From contig CALYLX010000124.1 in NCBI GenBank assembly GCA_944990035.1, positions 1 to 64,000 on the forward strand: a DNA stretch of 64,000 nt. Direction: 5' to 3'. The position numbers and the translations under genes were made by a program. The notes under the pieces are model-generated. The model made no database searches. It saw only the letters and a list, made by a program, of their open reading frames with translations, and was not told the DNA's origin. Below, piece by piece: positions 34,801 to 46,519 of this stretch. Each line of letters begins with the position of its first letter. Position 1 is the stretch's first letter. The DNA comes from Clitopilus passeckerianus (taxonomy: Eukaryota; Basidiomycota; Agaricomycetes; Agaricales; Entolomataceae).

Positions 34801-35418
34801 ACCAAATCCGATCCCAGCTCACTTCGTCCCCATGTCCGTCCGGGACCGTGCCCGTAAAGCTACGATGCTCACTTCTGGCCTACAGTGGTTGAGTACCTTA
34901 GTTGTGATACTGGAATGATGGTGATGTTTGTCCCTAATGTTAACGTACACGTACACAGAGGACGTCAAAAACTCCTTGCAAAACGCAGTCTCCATTGAAT
35001 CACTTATGACAGCTGTGCTTTACGGCAACTCACCGATTGGGGAATCCGCTGGATTGATGTCCGGTAGGTGGAAAATACCATACGTCGTAGGCACGTTATT
35101 TAGAGGTGGGCGTAGTATCACAGTACACTATATTCCGAAATGCCTGCTGGTTGAGAGTATGAATCCATCTTCCGACTCGCAGACACTCAATCCAGTTGGT
35201 AACAATCTCCTGAAGATTGTCCAGAAGCGGTTTGAAGATCATACCGCCGGCAGCCGCAGCCGGAAATGAATTGTAAAGGGAAAAGAAGAATACCTGTCTA
35301 ACTTTCACCTGTTTTTCGCCGTGTTTTATCCATAACACGTTCTGTTTCGAGTCTACATGCATAGCCCTTGCTCGCTCCCGTATTCTTAGGAATAAATCAC
35401 TTCACACCTTTCCTATCG
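31867..35418. other. Long upstream region of the bHLH gene, 3.5 kb
   Basis: The first about 1.5 kb is pyrimidine-rich on the plus strand and is likely the promoter or 5' leader of the bHLH gene. A tATTTATTTATTTATTTTATTAT run lies at about 32385-32408. Short frames throughout have no family signal. Nothing further is supported. Confidence 0.5.
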
Positions 35419-35670
35419 CTATGTTGCTGATCCTTCGACAACGCCAGTCAGCACGGATTTAAGCAAATCACGCTGATTTCCCAGCAATGAATCATAGATC
35501 TCTGCAAGATTTCTTCCCATCAAACTTTCTTTCCTTTTCTTCAGATCTGGACACGCTTTGACAGCACCTGCCAATTCTGTCAATACCCCGGCCGCAAGGC
35601 TTACCTCGTCTGATAATGCTTCCGGCTTCTGAATTTCATACGATGCCCCATTTACGAGGACGTACTCCAC
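35419..35670 (-). CDS. Small ORF, unknown function
   Basis: An 83-codon single frame with a well-behaved composition: helical, with charged/leucine spacing such as AAGVLTELAGAVKACPDLKK and IYDSLLGNQRDLLKSVLTG. It looks more like a real soluble protein or its C-terminal fragment than the surrounding frames. No homologous family is recognised and no upstream exon was found. It could be a remnant of a larger gene. Confidence 0.35.
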   Translation of the reverse strand: MEYVLVNGASYEIQKPEALSDEVSLAAGVLTELAGAVKACPDLKKRKESLMGRNLAEIYDSLLGNQRDLLKSVLTGVVEGSAT

Positions 35671-38600
35671 TCACTCACGACTTCATTCGCGTGTGCATAA
35701 GGGAGTGACCATTGTCGAAAGATTCGTGTAAATTCGCACTCTGGTACGGGAATTTGTCCCGGCCCCCCATCCCAATCTCGTTTTCCACGACTGACGGCTA
35801 CCAGTGACGACTACCAGTGACTGGGCCGCTGACGCTGCTGAGATTGACAAAAACGTCGCCTATTATTACGGCTTGTAACTGATGTTCCCATCTATCTGCG
35901 CTGATGAACAGGATCAATCGAGTCCGGAAGCGCAGCTACGGTACGCAACCAAAGTGGGTGAATTGGTGCTTCTTCAAAGATTGATGGACGGATTGGGGGA
36001 TGCTCAGGGCACTGAGTAAAGTGACGAAAGAACAGTGCGATACCGCCCATCACGCAAATTGAGATCAAGCCGCGGTTGGACCTCTAGAACAGTGGAGAAA
36101 GTCAATCATGGCAGACGTATACAGCTTGTACGAGGGACAGCCGTGTCAGTCGTTTCTTTGAAAGTGTTCTACGACGTTCTATAGATCAATATATAAGTCT
36201 ACCAGAGCCCGGTATGTATCGTCACGGTCAAGCTCGTCATCTCACGTTCTCGTCCCACGTGTCCCATAAACCAGGCGGTGTTATAAATGAGCCTGAAGGA
36301 TATGGGACCGGTATATGCTTACTAGCCTTCCCGCGAAGCAGTTGAAAGTGGGTTATAATTATATCTACGTAGGTTAGTTGGCTTGTGCTCATCCGAAGTT
36401 ATGATTGAATTGCTTCGTCAGACGTCGGCATCCCATGCCAACTGGAAGCCTCGACAGGATAGAAACGTCAAATGGAACCCGGGACTACGATGAGATACAA
36501 AGATAACTAACTCGACGGCTTGCGACATCTTATCTACGTGCGTCCAAAGATGTCCTCAGTCGAGCGCCCAGAGTCATTATCGCGTCATCGGCTCTCAGGC
36601 TACCCACACTTATCGCCGAGTGCTTGGGGATGTCGTCGAACCTTCCTTTCTTTGGGCATGTCGTGGCCCCGAAGATACGTGGCTGACATATATGGAAAGG
36701 ATATATTTCCCGTTTTGACCTACGAGTCCTATTGTACAATCCAATGACCAAATACCACCGATAGGAAGAGCAAGGCACGATAACACTTAGTGAAGTCGAC
36801 CTCGACTGGGCCTGTTCTCTTCTGTCACGTAGATCACTTCCTATTTATGATCTTACCCATCGTAATCCATATCATGAAACCCAAAGCAAGTCAGCCTCAT
36901 TATCCCACTTCCCATTGTCCAGCGAGCGTGATCTACGTCCAATCAGATCCATCATCTTGGCCAAAACCGTGGGCAGCAGTAACCGGCGCCTAAACGCCTA
37001 AAAGCGGGAAATTGCTAAATTTAGCATCGTCCGTACCTAGCAAAAATCAAAGGATTCTCACCTGCGATACTTTCCTGAGAGCATGCAAAGCAGAATCGAC
37101 CACGGTCAGTTGATGGCTTGTGTAGAAAAGTTTCGATTAGAAGTTTACCCACTCCAGCGCGATCATCGCGAGAGGACACTAGCATTCATCTGTGGCTAAG
37201 CTGCTTAAGTCCGCTAAAAACGTTCCGCTCCGAGAATGAAGGGGCAAAGATTTCTGGCTCCTTCATTTTCTCGCACAAAGCCCGACTCTTTGGTTGGCGG
37301 ATGTTTTGAAGGGGACTACGAAAATTAATTGGAAAATAATTTAAGCCATCGGATCACCGGATCAATCACGGCAGATACCGAGCATATGCTCAAAAGCAGT
37401 AAACGCACAACCGAAAACGGACAAAGACGCCACAGTCGGTTCGTCGACGAGGAGCTTGGCCCGCCACTGGCGTCAGTTATATGCATTGCATAATCGTTTG
37501 GTCGCGTTATGAGTGATCTCGTTCTTGGAGGCGCTACGGATCATCACCTACGACGTGGAATCCTGGAGAATTGGAACCGAATCGTGCTAGGATGGGTATT
37601 TCGTTAAGTTCAACCACGACCGTGTCCCCCGGCAGTACTAAGAAATGTCCTCTCTATTCCAACCTGTAGCCAACCTGATTACTGTGGTTCTTGTCCGTTA
37701 GAAGAACAGTTGGCTGTATCGCTCGGGACCGGCGTTGCTACGTTTTTAAACCTTCACCCCGTCATTCTGTGCAGAGTATACATACAATTCTGATCCTGCC
37801 TTGAGCTTCGGTTCCTTCGTCGCAGTTTTAAAGGCTAGGGTGACTTTCGTGTGCTTGGAGCTCTGGCCCCCGTAATGATTTCACACCTACGTCGACGAGT
37901 GGGAGAGAATCTTACGTCACACACCCGTCGTTAGCGTGTACCTTTGTTGCACGGACGCTTCGACAGCGAATCTGCCATGAACCTTGCCAGAGTATATAGA
38001 CACTCTAAGGATTATTGTTCGTACCTGTCGGCAAATGTCGCCGACTATGATTGTACTCACGTTCGAACCTGGTCCCATTCATTACAGGTCATTTCCACCA
38101 CTATTTTTGACCTGGTGGCAGGTGTTACCGGCGGCCTCGTTCGCTTGTGGGTTGTAAACACTGACTCGGGTTTGACCACCCTTGCCGTATGGTACCATTC
38201 TTACTTTGTTTTCCGTGGTAAACACTAGGTGATCCTCGCTACAGTGAATTGCTCTGGGACACTCTGCACACTACGAAGAAAGCCGGCAAGTATTTGGTCT
38301 CCGAGGGCTTTGATTTGTTTTCACAGACTGTCACGTACTTGTCAAGCGACCACAAATAACTCATTGATATTCTCTGTGACACCCTTCAATCTGGTCGTTT
38401 ACGGGAGCTTCATAAATTCGGCGGCCGAGGCTATAGACGACGAAATCTGGATGATATATTTCTGGTATATGCCCTCGTTCGACCCCGTGATCAAAGCCCA
38501 CGGGTGCAATTTGCTGTTTGATTGCTTGACTCAGGGGTCACGCCCACACACTCACGAAAATTCCGGCAGCGCGTGTTCGAATTGCAGACAGAAAGCGCGT

Positions 38601-39292
38601 TCGGCCTCCTTCAACCTCTGAAAGGGTGGAAACAAGGTTTGTGCACAGCTGGATTGAAACGCATGATGCGACCACCCTCACAAGGGTACGATAACCGACG
38701 GGGCACTGATTGAAGATCCGCTCCGACGTCGTACTCCAGCTATGAACGTTGCTTGTCCCCCCGTGTGGTCCGGGACCAAACTAATTTCGACCACACGGCG
38801 ATCCATACGATGTTCTCATGTGCCATCCTGACCTTTTTGATCCCCAGGCATCAATCCTGCGTTCTTGACAGGGGTCTCGAGTTCGCAGAATCGATTGTGT
38901 GGGGTTTCTCCACATATCTGGGGAAGCCAGTCCTTCTCGCGTGGTTCCGTGGAAGGATGGTGGTCCTAGTTTTTACAAACTCCCCGCTACATCGCACCTG
39001 AAACCGTATGGACATGGAATATGAGGTCGAGTGAAGGGCGATCACCATCCTAGTACTAGTTGGCCTTTCGGTTTAGCCCGTCATAGGGGATAGGAGTCAC
39101 TACTGTACCCATCGGCGAATGAAGTCCAAAGGATGGGAACAGCGTTTGAAGAAATTTCAAACCAAGGAGTTGCTTACACCCGCGGCGAGATTCCGTGTAG
39201 CTGCTGAATGATACTATTCGCGATTGGTAGAGAAAGATTATATTATCTTGATGTATTCCTAGGTTTCATAATTATCGTAGAAGAACTTGGAA
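35671..39292. other. Gene-free interval of 3.6 kb
   Basis: Many short frames lie on both strands. None has a recognisable domain, and no tandem repeat, terminal repeat or tRNA is seen. It looks like eroded intergenic DNA. Confidence 0.5.
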
Positions 39293-40581
39293 TTATTCAC
39301 GAAGCACAACCGTCACACCCTCCTTGGCGCTCCGCTCGATCGCATCCAATACTTTATGAACCTCAACACCATCCTCCAATTTGGGATAATTGCCGGATTC
39401 TCCCTTCGCGAATTCCTCCCACTCACGTGTAAGGTTGGCAGTAACTCCATGATCAGGTATTTTGACGCGTTCCCCGTTAATGTAGAGGTTTGGTTCGCGG
39501 TTGTTGAAGAATGCACCTAGTGGTGCCTGAGAGTCGATTCGAATGGTACCTTCCTCCCCGTCTATCTCCCATACGAGCTGTGTGCGTCCTGGCGTCGATT
39601 TGTATCCCGTCCTCCAGGTTATGCTTGCAAGTGCTCCGGACTCCAATCTTCCGCTGAATGCGACGTGGTCGAGCCCATCTGGTTCGATCACCTTTCCCGT
39701 CGGTTTACCTTCAGTATCAACCACCTCGGCAGTTTTGTAAACGGTGAACCCGGTGGCGCTTATGGTTGCAAATCGGCCAAGGAGAACATGGAATGGATCG
39801 AGTATGTGACCGCCCCCGATATGCGGCCCAGTAGCCCCTGTTAGATCCGTGGTAAGCCTGATGGGGCGCTCTATCTTCAGAGTGAGATGGAGACGAACCT
39901 TGAGACCAATAGTTGGCGTATACTGCACGCTCAATCACCTGTGGCCCCCAATACTTCAAGTCTGCAGGGAAGAGAGCAACCTACAGAGTGTCAGGCTGTC
40001 ACTGCATACATCCAAAGCTCGCTAAAATGGTTGTACCAGATGGGTGGATCGGATTTGCCCAATCTTTCCGGAGTCAAGAAATTCTTTCGCCTGAACCCGT
40101 GTAAGTGAACCGTTCATCATCCATGAAGAAGAAGAGCTACCTTCTTGATAACAAGACTCTGACGCGCTTGGAGACCAACAATTCCTCGGATGCCTTTGGC
40201 CGTGGCGGCTTCTGCTATAGCAGTCGACTGAGCGAAACTTGTGCCTCCTGGCCATTCGACGAAGAAGGGTTTTCCGGCTGCGATGATAGGGCCCAATGTG
40301 GCCTTATGCAAAGGCGCCTTCACGGAGACGATGACAAAATCGACATCGGGATCCTTGGCGATCTTTGATGAATCTCCCCAGAATGCTTTGACGTTATGAC
40401 CCAGTTCTTCGGTGTACTTCCTGGCGGTCGCCTTGGCGGAGTCTTCTGAGGTAGTCGAGACTGCAGTGAGAGTGTACCTGTCCTTGAGCGAAGGATCTAA
40501 GAGACTAGGGGCGAGACACTTCGCCGCCCAGCCTTGAGTAGAGAGGCCGACAAAGCCGACTTTCAGTGGAGTAGGAGTCAT
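39293..40581 (-). CDS. Gal80-like Gfo/Idh/MocA oxidoreductase, copy 1
   Basis: The N-terminal Rossmann fold starts LKVGFVGLSTQGWAAK, with DVDFVIVSVKAPLHKATL and GKPFFVEWPGG following. After intron 1 comes AKEFLDSGKIGQIRSTHL, after intron 2 PADLKYWGPQVIE, and after intron 3 ATGPHIGGGHILDPFHVLLG, GLDHVAFSGRLESGALAS and VWEIDGEEGTIRI. This layout is that of the fungal Gal80/NAD(P)-dependent dehydrogenase family. Basidiomycete members are usually treated as sugar or diol oxidoreductases, and a transcriptional role as in yeast Gal80 is not implied. Three introns, all GT...AG. It is paired with a second copy 2.9 kb away at 42157-43442, with about 85% identity by eye over the first 145 residues. Confidence 0.88.
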
Positions 40582-42156
40582 ATTCGCGGTAGATGATAGT
40601 ACGAAGAGGGTAGATTAGAATCCATTAGTCTCGTCATGCTCGTTTATAAATGACGTGCAGGCATTAAATGGGATGAGTAATATCATCCTTCGAGGAGGCA
40701 GTCCCGGCGCTGTATCCGCATTACGCCATTAACTTATTTGTTCGTCAGTATGAGCCTATGAGGACCTCTGCGGTTTGGCCTAGGCGTATGTTGCTGAGCT
40801 TGATGAGAGCCAAGCGAATACCAAGGCCGGCTGAAGAATAAGCTCCTTTGTCACTCAATCTTCGTCGCGAAACACGAGGCGGCTCTTACCTAGTGACTCT
40901 TGTCACCCTTCGTTGGGGTAAGTATGGACTACTATGGAGAGAGGCTTGACTCGGTGACGTCATCCGTATTTGCAACGTTCCAGGTTTGACTCCGTTCGAG
41001 GACGGAATTTAATTTAATCTGCTTACCTATCAAAAATTATTACTTCGTGCTTAATGCCGATAGCTTCGCATATGAACGCAACTTGGGCTCAACTAGCTCA
41101 ACTCCCCATCTAGGTGAGTCCAAGATAATCCAACAACCTCTGTCTCTCCAGATTCATAGGTGCCATCGGTATCGATGCCAGGTTATCCATTAAGTTGACA
41201 GCTTTCAAGCTGGATGACTTCCAGGTCATGGCAGTTGGCGTGAATCTTGCAAGGGAGACAGACAACTAGCGGCTAAGAGAGGTATGAGTTCTGAGAACGT
41301 GACGGGACAGGAAATCGAATACTGGGTCTCTCCAAGGAACTGTGAGGAAGGCCGGTTGACGGAAAAGTACGGAATGGTAGTTGCCGTAGGCAACTCCGGA
41401 TATTTGCTTAGCTTTTGCCTCGAAAACGGATTGAAAGTTGGCAATCATTCATAAGAATTTTGGAGTCTGCACTGCGAAGAGTCAGTACTATAGTAGGCAT
41501 CTATCACTGCGGACCTAGATGGTGATGAAATTCAGTGCAAAAGCGTCTGAAGGTTGATTTTCACCCATCGATATATGACCACTGCGAATTCTCAAAGCGT
41601 CGACGCTCAATCCATGCAGAGCAGCCCACCATTCGATATCTCATACCTTGTCCTTTCCACACGGTATTCTTTCATTGACGCTGCCCGGCACGGCTGTCAA
41701 ACTACGGCAGAGACTCATGACATCAGTTGGGAGTAAGAACGCCAGCGCTTTACGAGGCCACAGAACACCGACAATTCACTCATGGAAGCTTCATTGGACA
41801 TATGGTGGATGTGAGATTGGGCTTGGCACTGGTTTATTCATTTGCCTATCATACAAAGGACAATGAGCCACCCGATATAGCCCTATCTCGTACCCGGAAT
41901 CATGTTGTTCCTCTCTTCCCATAGGACGTCTTGACACTTATACGGGAGGGATTGGATGTTCATTGAGGGGTACGTCCAGATCCGCTGAGATACGACGCAT
42001 GGACTGGAGCTTGGCAGGAGGGTTGGTAGGTATACTAGCTTGAGATGCAAGATTCCGTGTAGCTACTGGACGCTACGTTTGACGATTCAAGGGTGATTCG
42101 TTGGAGAAAAATGCTATAGATTGCTAGGTTTCATGTTACAGCAGAAGAATTAGAAA
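40582..42156. other. Spacer between the tandem oxidoreductase genes
   Basis: It holds the promoter of copy 1 and the 3' flank of copy 2. The flanks of the two genes resemble each other, for example an AGATTCCGTGTAGCT block at about 39189 and again at about 42050, showing that the duplicated unit extends beyond the coding region. A 60-70 codon frame at 41226-41448 (-) is unassigned. Confidence 0.5.
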
Positions 42157-43442
42157 TTATTTGCGAAGCAAAACAGTGACACCCTCCTGGGCACTCCGCT
42201 CGATCGCGTCCAATACCTTATGGACCTCAACCGCATCCTCCAATGTGGGATAATCACCAGATTCTCCCTTCGCAAATTCCTCCCACTCTCGAATAAGGTT
42301 GGCGGTAACGCCGCGGTCAGGTATCTCAATACGTTCACCGTTCACGTAGAGGTTTGGTTCTTGCATGCCGAGGAATCCTCCTGACGGTGCTTGCGACTCG
42401 ATTCGAATGGTGCCTTCTTCCCCATCTATCCCCCACACGAGCTGTGTGCGTCCTGGCGTCGACTTGTAGCCTGTCATCCAGGTTACGCTTGCAAGTGCTC
42501 CAGACTCCAATCTTCCGCTAAATGCAACATGGTCGAGCCCATCTGGTTCGATCACCTTTCCGGTCGGTTTACCGTCTGAATTCACCACATCGGAGGTTTT
42601 ATAGGCTGTGAATCCCGTCGCGCTTATGGTTTCAAATCGACCAAGGAGAACATGGAATGGATCGAGGATGTGGCCACCACCAATATGAGGTCCAGTAGCT
42701 CCTATTAAATTAGCGATAAATCTGGGGATCCTTTCAGCCAGATAGAGACTACAACGAACCTTGGGACCTGAAATTGGCGAATACTGCTCCCTCGATTATC
42801 TGTGGTCCCCAATATTTTATATCCCCAGGAAATAGAGCGATCTACATAGTTCGTAATGTCAAGGCATGCCTCAAAGTTCGTCAAATTATCATCGTACCAG
42901 ATGTGTAGATCGGATCTCGCCGATCTTTCCAGAGTCCAGGAGTTCTTTCGCCTGAGATAAATTAGATGAGCCATTCGCGGCGCATGAAGGAGAAAACTTA
43001 CCTTCTTGATAACGAGACTCTGACGTGCTTGCATACCGACAATTCCCCGAATGCCCTTTGCCCTGGCCGCTTCTGCTATAGCACTTGACTGCGCAAGGCC
43101 TGTACCTCCCGGCCACTCCACGAAGAACGGTTTCCCAGCCGCGATAATAGGGTCCAACATGGCCTTGTGCAAAGGGGCCTTCACGGAGACGACAACGAAG
43201 TCGACATCGGGATCGTTGGCAATCCTTGACGAATCTCCCCAGAATGCCTTGACGCTATGACCTAGTTCTTCGGTATACTTCTTGGCGGTGGCCGTAGCAG
43301 ATTCTTCGGAGGTAGTGGAGACGGCGGTAAGGGTGTACTTGTCCTTGAGCGAAGGATCCAGGAGGCTAGGAGCAAGCGCCCTTGACGCCCATCCTTGGGT
43401 AGAGAGGCCAATAAAGCCAACTTTCAGAGGAAGCGAAGACAT
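42157..43442 (-). CDS. Gal80-like Gfo/Idh/MocA oxidoreductase, copy 2
   Basis: Same exon layout as copy 1. The N-terminus is LKVGFIGLSTQGWASRALAP, then DVDFVVVSVKAPLHKAML and GKPFFVEWPGG. Exon 2 is AKELLDSGKIGEIRSTHL, exon 3 PGDIKYWGPQIIEGAVFAN, and the last exon carries ATGPHIGGGHILDPFHVLLG, GLDHVAFSGRLESGALASV and VWGIDGEEGTIRIE. All splice sites are canonical and the frame is intact, so both copies appear functional. Divergence is spread across the protein, with about 22 differences in the first 146 residues. That suggests the duplication is not very recent. The substrate is unknown. Confidence 0.88.
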
Positions 43443-44589
43443 GAAAGCGGTAGACGGTAGTTTCTAGAGGTGAAGTTGAATTCTCCGTCATTCGTCTGCC
43501 CCGTTAATAAATGACCCCCAGGTCCTCGATGGGTGAGTAATCTCATAAGTGGAAAAAGCTCTGGCGTTGTGATCGGCCTAATCACGCCATTTATTAGATG
43601 AATCCGCCGGTATGAGGGGGTCTACTGCTTTACCTGTGAGCATCAGAATACGGTTCCAAGAATAGCGGGCGAATATGGTGGCGCCTGAATCGCTGATTGC
43701 GAACTACGTTCACGCAATGCCAAGCGGTTACTGACCAAGCTCAGGCCCGAACGCCATTCTACCGCTGAGTGCTGAGACATCCTAGGCAAATAGATTGGTC
43801 ACCTCATCAGATAAGTGTCGATGGATGAAGCTAAATGACAAAGCTGTCTTCCAGAGGACATCAAAGGACATCAGAGGCTATGGACAAGAGAATTGGCTTA
43901 TGTCATCGCAACCTTGGGGTTACGACAAGTTTACGACTCCGGCCTTGCTCTTCCTCATGCGTCCAACTTTCTGATTCCGAAGCAAAGGGGGTGGTTGCTT
44001 ATCGAAAACCCTATTTCTAGGGGTTTACTTTGAACTACACTCATATGGGTGCTCTATGGTCATTACTTGACAAAGGGACGCTCTCCTCGGCAATCCCGCA
44101 GCTAATGTTTTCGCATTACACGTTATCTCGAATGGTAGCTTAATGAAAACTGAAATAGACATGAGTACAACTGTCCACACCCACTCTGAAACCGACAATC
44201 AACGGAGCAAGCTTCAAATTGGACAATCGCGTGTTACTCAGTACGCCAACAGTCCACTGGACTATTACGAAGGGATTCCAGACTCTGGCTTTGCTGCCAA
44301 TCTCGCCATAAGGCATGCAGTGAGGGCAAAAGATCCCAAATACGAGAGTATTAAGTATTGAGTATTGTGCGAGGTAAAAAGCAGTTGCACTAGGGGCGGT
44401 ACAAGCTTACTGATGGCGTCTGCCTCCCGATATACGCAGGACCACGGGACAGACCGTTCGGCAATGCGGCCATCATCATGGACCCAAAGCTTGGCCTTAT
44501 ATGTATGGTAGTTATTTCAGTTTCTGTACCAGAGGACTTCGACAATCTGATACTGAACAAGATTCGCGATGTTCGATATCATCGTAGGA

Positions 44590-44665
44590 GGCAGCAGCCT
44601 GACTCGAACAGGCGACCTGTGTTTCTCAAAGGGACACCATGCATCTACCACTACACCAGCAAACG
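44590..44665 (-). pseudogene. tRNA-like unit 1, probably tRNA-derived relic
   Basis: On the minus strand, an A-box-like TGGTGTAGTGGTAG is followed at tRNA spacing by a perfect T-arm (GCCTG stem, TTCGAGT loop, CAGGC stem). The loop between contains CTTTGAG, which would read as a Gln(TTG)-type anticodon. The anticodon stem has C-A mismatches and the acceptor ends do not pair well, so it is probably inactive or part of a SINE. Confidence 0.55.
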
Positions 44666-44870
44666 TATCATTGGTAAACAGTCGTATACATTGTTATCCA
44701 GAGTTTGCCGACCCACAGCGACCTCCCGAGGGGAGGATGCTTTCCGTCTAGAAGGCGTCCGGTCCGTCTTGAGAAACGCGCCAACCTTTGGATTCCATGA
44801 ACAATACTCGAGTTTAGGAGAGGAGACATATTCAACAATCTAGGTCTGGAGGCCCCATGCGTGATTATGC

Positions 44871-44942
44871 CATTCGCAGGCTCGAACCCGCTCTCTGAGC
44901 CCAAGTAGCACGACCAAGATACCAATCAGCTACAAGGCCACA
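44871..44942 (-). pseudogene. tRNA-like unit 2, decayed
   Basis: On the minus strand, GGCCTTG then an A-box TAGCTGATTGG, and about 46 nt later a B-box GGTTCGAGCC. The distance is that of a tRNA gene. The T-loop is one base short and only about four of seven acceptor pairs remain. Confidence 0.55.
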
Positions 44943-45109
44943 GCGTGGCTCAGCACTGCATACCATTATAATTGATTCAACTGGGTGATCCTTTCGATGT
45001 CGAGATCAAGCCTGTAGATAATGATCCAGACGTCCAATTCCCAACCCAAGCCTTCGGGCTCGAATACTAGGTCGAAGGAATACAAAAATGACGATCCCAT
45101 GTCTCATGC

Positions 45110-45172
45110 AGCCTTCAGAGGATTCCGAACGGTTGCACTATGACAAGCAACCAGTCAGCGATAAGGCCACAT
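45110..45172 (-). pseudogene. tRNA-like unit 3, weak
   Basis: On the minus strand, GTGGCCTTATCGCTGACTGG aligns with the 5' part of unit 2, and a weak B-box-like GTTCGGAATCC follows at about the right distance. This looks like a more diverged copy of unit 2. Confidence 0.35.
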
Positions 45173-45317
45173 TCTGATCGTGCATACTCACCACCATTAA
45201 CAGGAAAAAGAAGTCAGATGGAGGAATGCCAGTCGGGAGTAGGGGAATGGTGAAGGTGAACTGAATCCACATTGAGAAGTTTTAAAAAAGAAAAAACCAA
45301 TTTTTTCTATGTCAATC

Positions 45318-45388
45318 ATCAGCAGCTTGGTCGAGCAAAGCCACCTCGAAAGTTCGTGCGTCAGTTAACCACTAGGCTATTCCGCCTT
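45318..45388 (-). pseudogene. tRNA-like unit 4 followed by T-run
   Basis: On the minus strand, GGCGGAA then A-box TAGCCTAGTGGTTAA, then a T-arm-like GCTTT-GCTCGAC-CAAGC. The next about 40 bp on that strand end in TTTTTTCTTTTTT (45284-45297), a strong potential RNA polymerase III terminator. The anticodon arm does not fold cleanly. Confidence 0.5.
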
Positions 45389-45495
45389 AGGTAGTTTCTG
45401 AATTGTTGAGCTTTGTATACCTGAGAGATCGGCCAGCAGATGAAAATGAGCCTATAATACTGGTAGCTATTGTGTTCTAACTCAGAACTCAGTTG

Positions 45496-45568
45496 ACTGC
45501 GAGCGGCCAAGCAAGAAAACTATGTTACTAGCCGCAGCAAGGCGCGTTAACCACTAGACCAGCAGGGC
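45496..45568 (-). pseudogene. tRNA-like unit 5, 5' half preserved
   Basis: On the minus strand, GCCCTGC followed by TGGTCTAGTGGTTAACGC, a near-canonical acceptor start, A-box and D-loop. The 3' half lacks a good T-arm and the complementary acceptor GCAGGGC, so it is truncated or decayed. Confidence 0.45.
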
Positions 45569-46519
45569 TATCGTATGGGCGAGTAGCAGTCATTATCGAC
45601 CTCTTCGCGTAGCGTGGTCAGGTTGTTCGTCACGTTGACAACATGAGCTCATCGGAGTGGAGCAACCCCAGAAACGACTCCCACACTCAACGACAATCCT
45701 TCGTTGACGAGAATCCTCCAGAGACGAGAACCCCCACAGTCGTATGTTTTCCTCGTCGTCGGATGGGCACGGGGGTTCTCAGTAGAAGAATCGGAGTAAG
45801 ACGTGTACATACTGTGTACGTGAAACGGGGGTGTAGAACTAGGCCTGGCTGGTACTCTATCCCAAGACATCGCATCGTCGATATGGTGGATTCGTGATAG
45901 ACAGATATGACCTCAACAGACGAAGAGTGGCATGAGACTGTGAACCCGAGGACGGCAAGGCGGGATAAGGATAGCCCACGCGACTCGAGGCTGATAGGGC
46001 CCCTGATGGGAGGACAGCAACCAGGTCTGGGTGCCCGAGGGGACGCACGAACGGCGGAAGAAGGCAGCAACAGCGATGGCTGTATGGAGCAAGTACGGAG
46101 TGAGATGATTGGAAGTAGCTGGAAGCGGGTCAAAAAGTCGTTGCTCTAAAGCCGCTCGCGTCGAGGTTTTTATATTGAAAGAAGATTCGATGACTTTTTT
46201 TCTGCTCAAATTCTTTCAACCACCACAACCCGCCATTCCTCATGTCCAAGAATGACGAAAATCAACAGGAAATATGGCAGGGTCGGCACAGAGGACCGTC
46301 ACGGTCAGTCGTTGTGGTGCGGATCAACTGAGTTTTAACTTCGCTGATAAGATGCCTACAGTGCCTAGACCAGGCACGTCACCGCCTGTGTCTAGACCGT
46401 CATCAAAGGCCTCGACTCCTTCATTGATGGGCCTCGATGAAGTATAGACTCTTCGCCCAGAACCTCATCCGCCTCCTTCGCTCGCCTCATCCTGCCTACG
46501 TCCACTCAGCAACATAAAA

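Larger units (their letters stand above)
43443..46519. other. Interval with decayed tRNA-like units, upstream of SKN7
   Basis: 3.1 kb without a confident protein gene. The 44.59-45.58 kb part holds five minus-strand tRNA-like sequences (listed separately). 43600-44580 has only short frames. 45640-46519 is the SKN7 5' flank. Confidence 0.6.
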
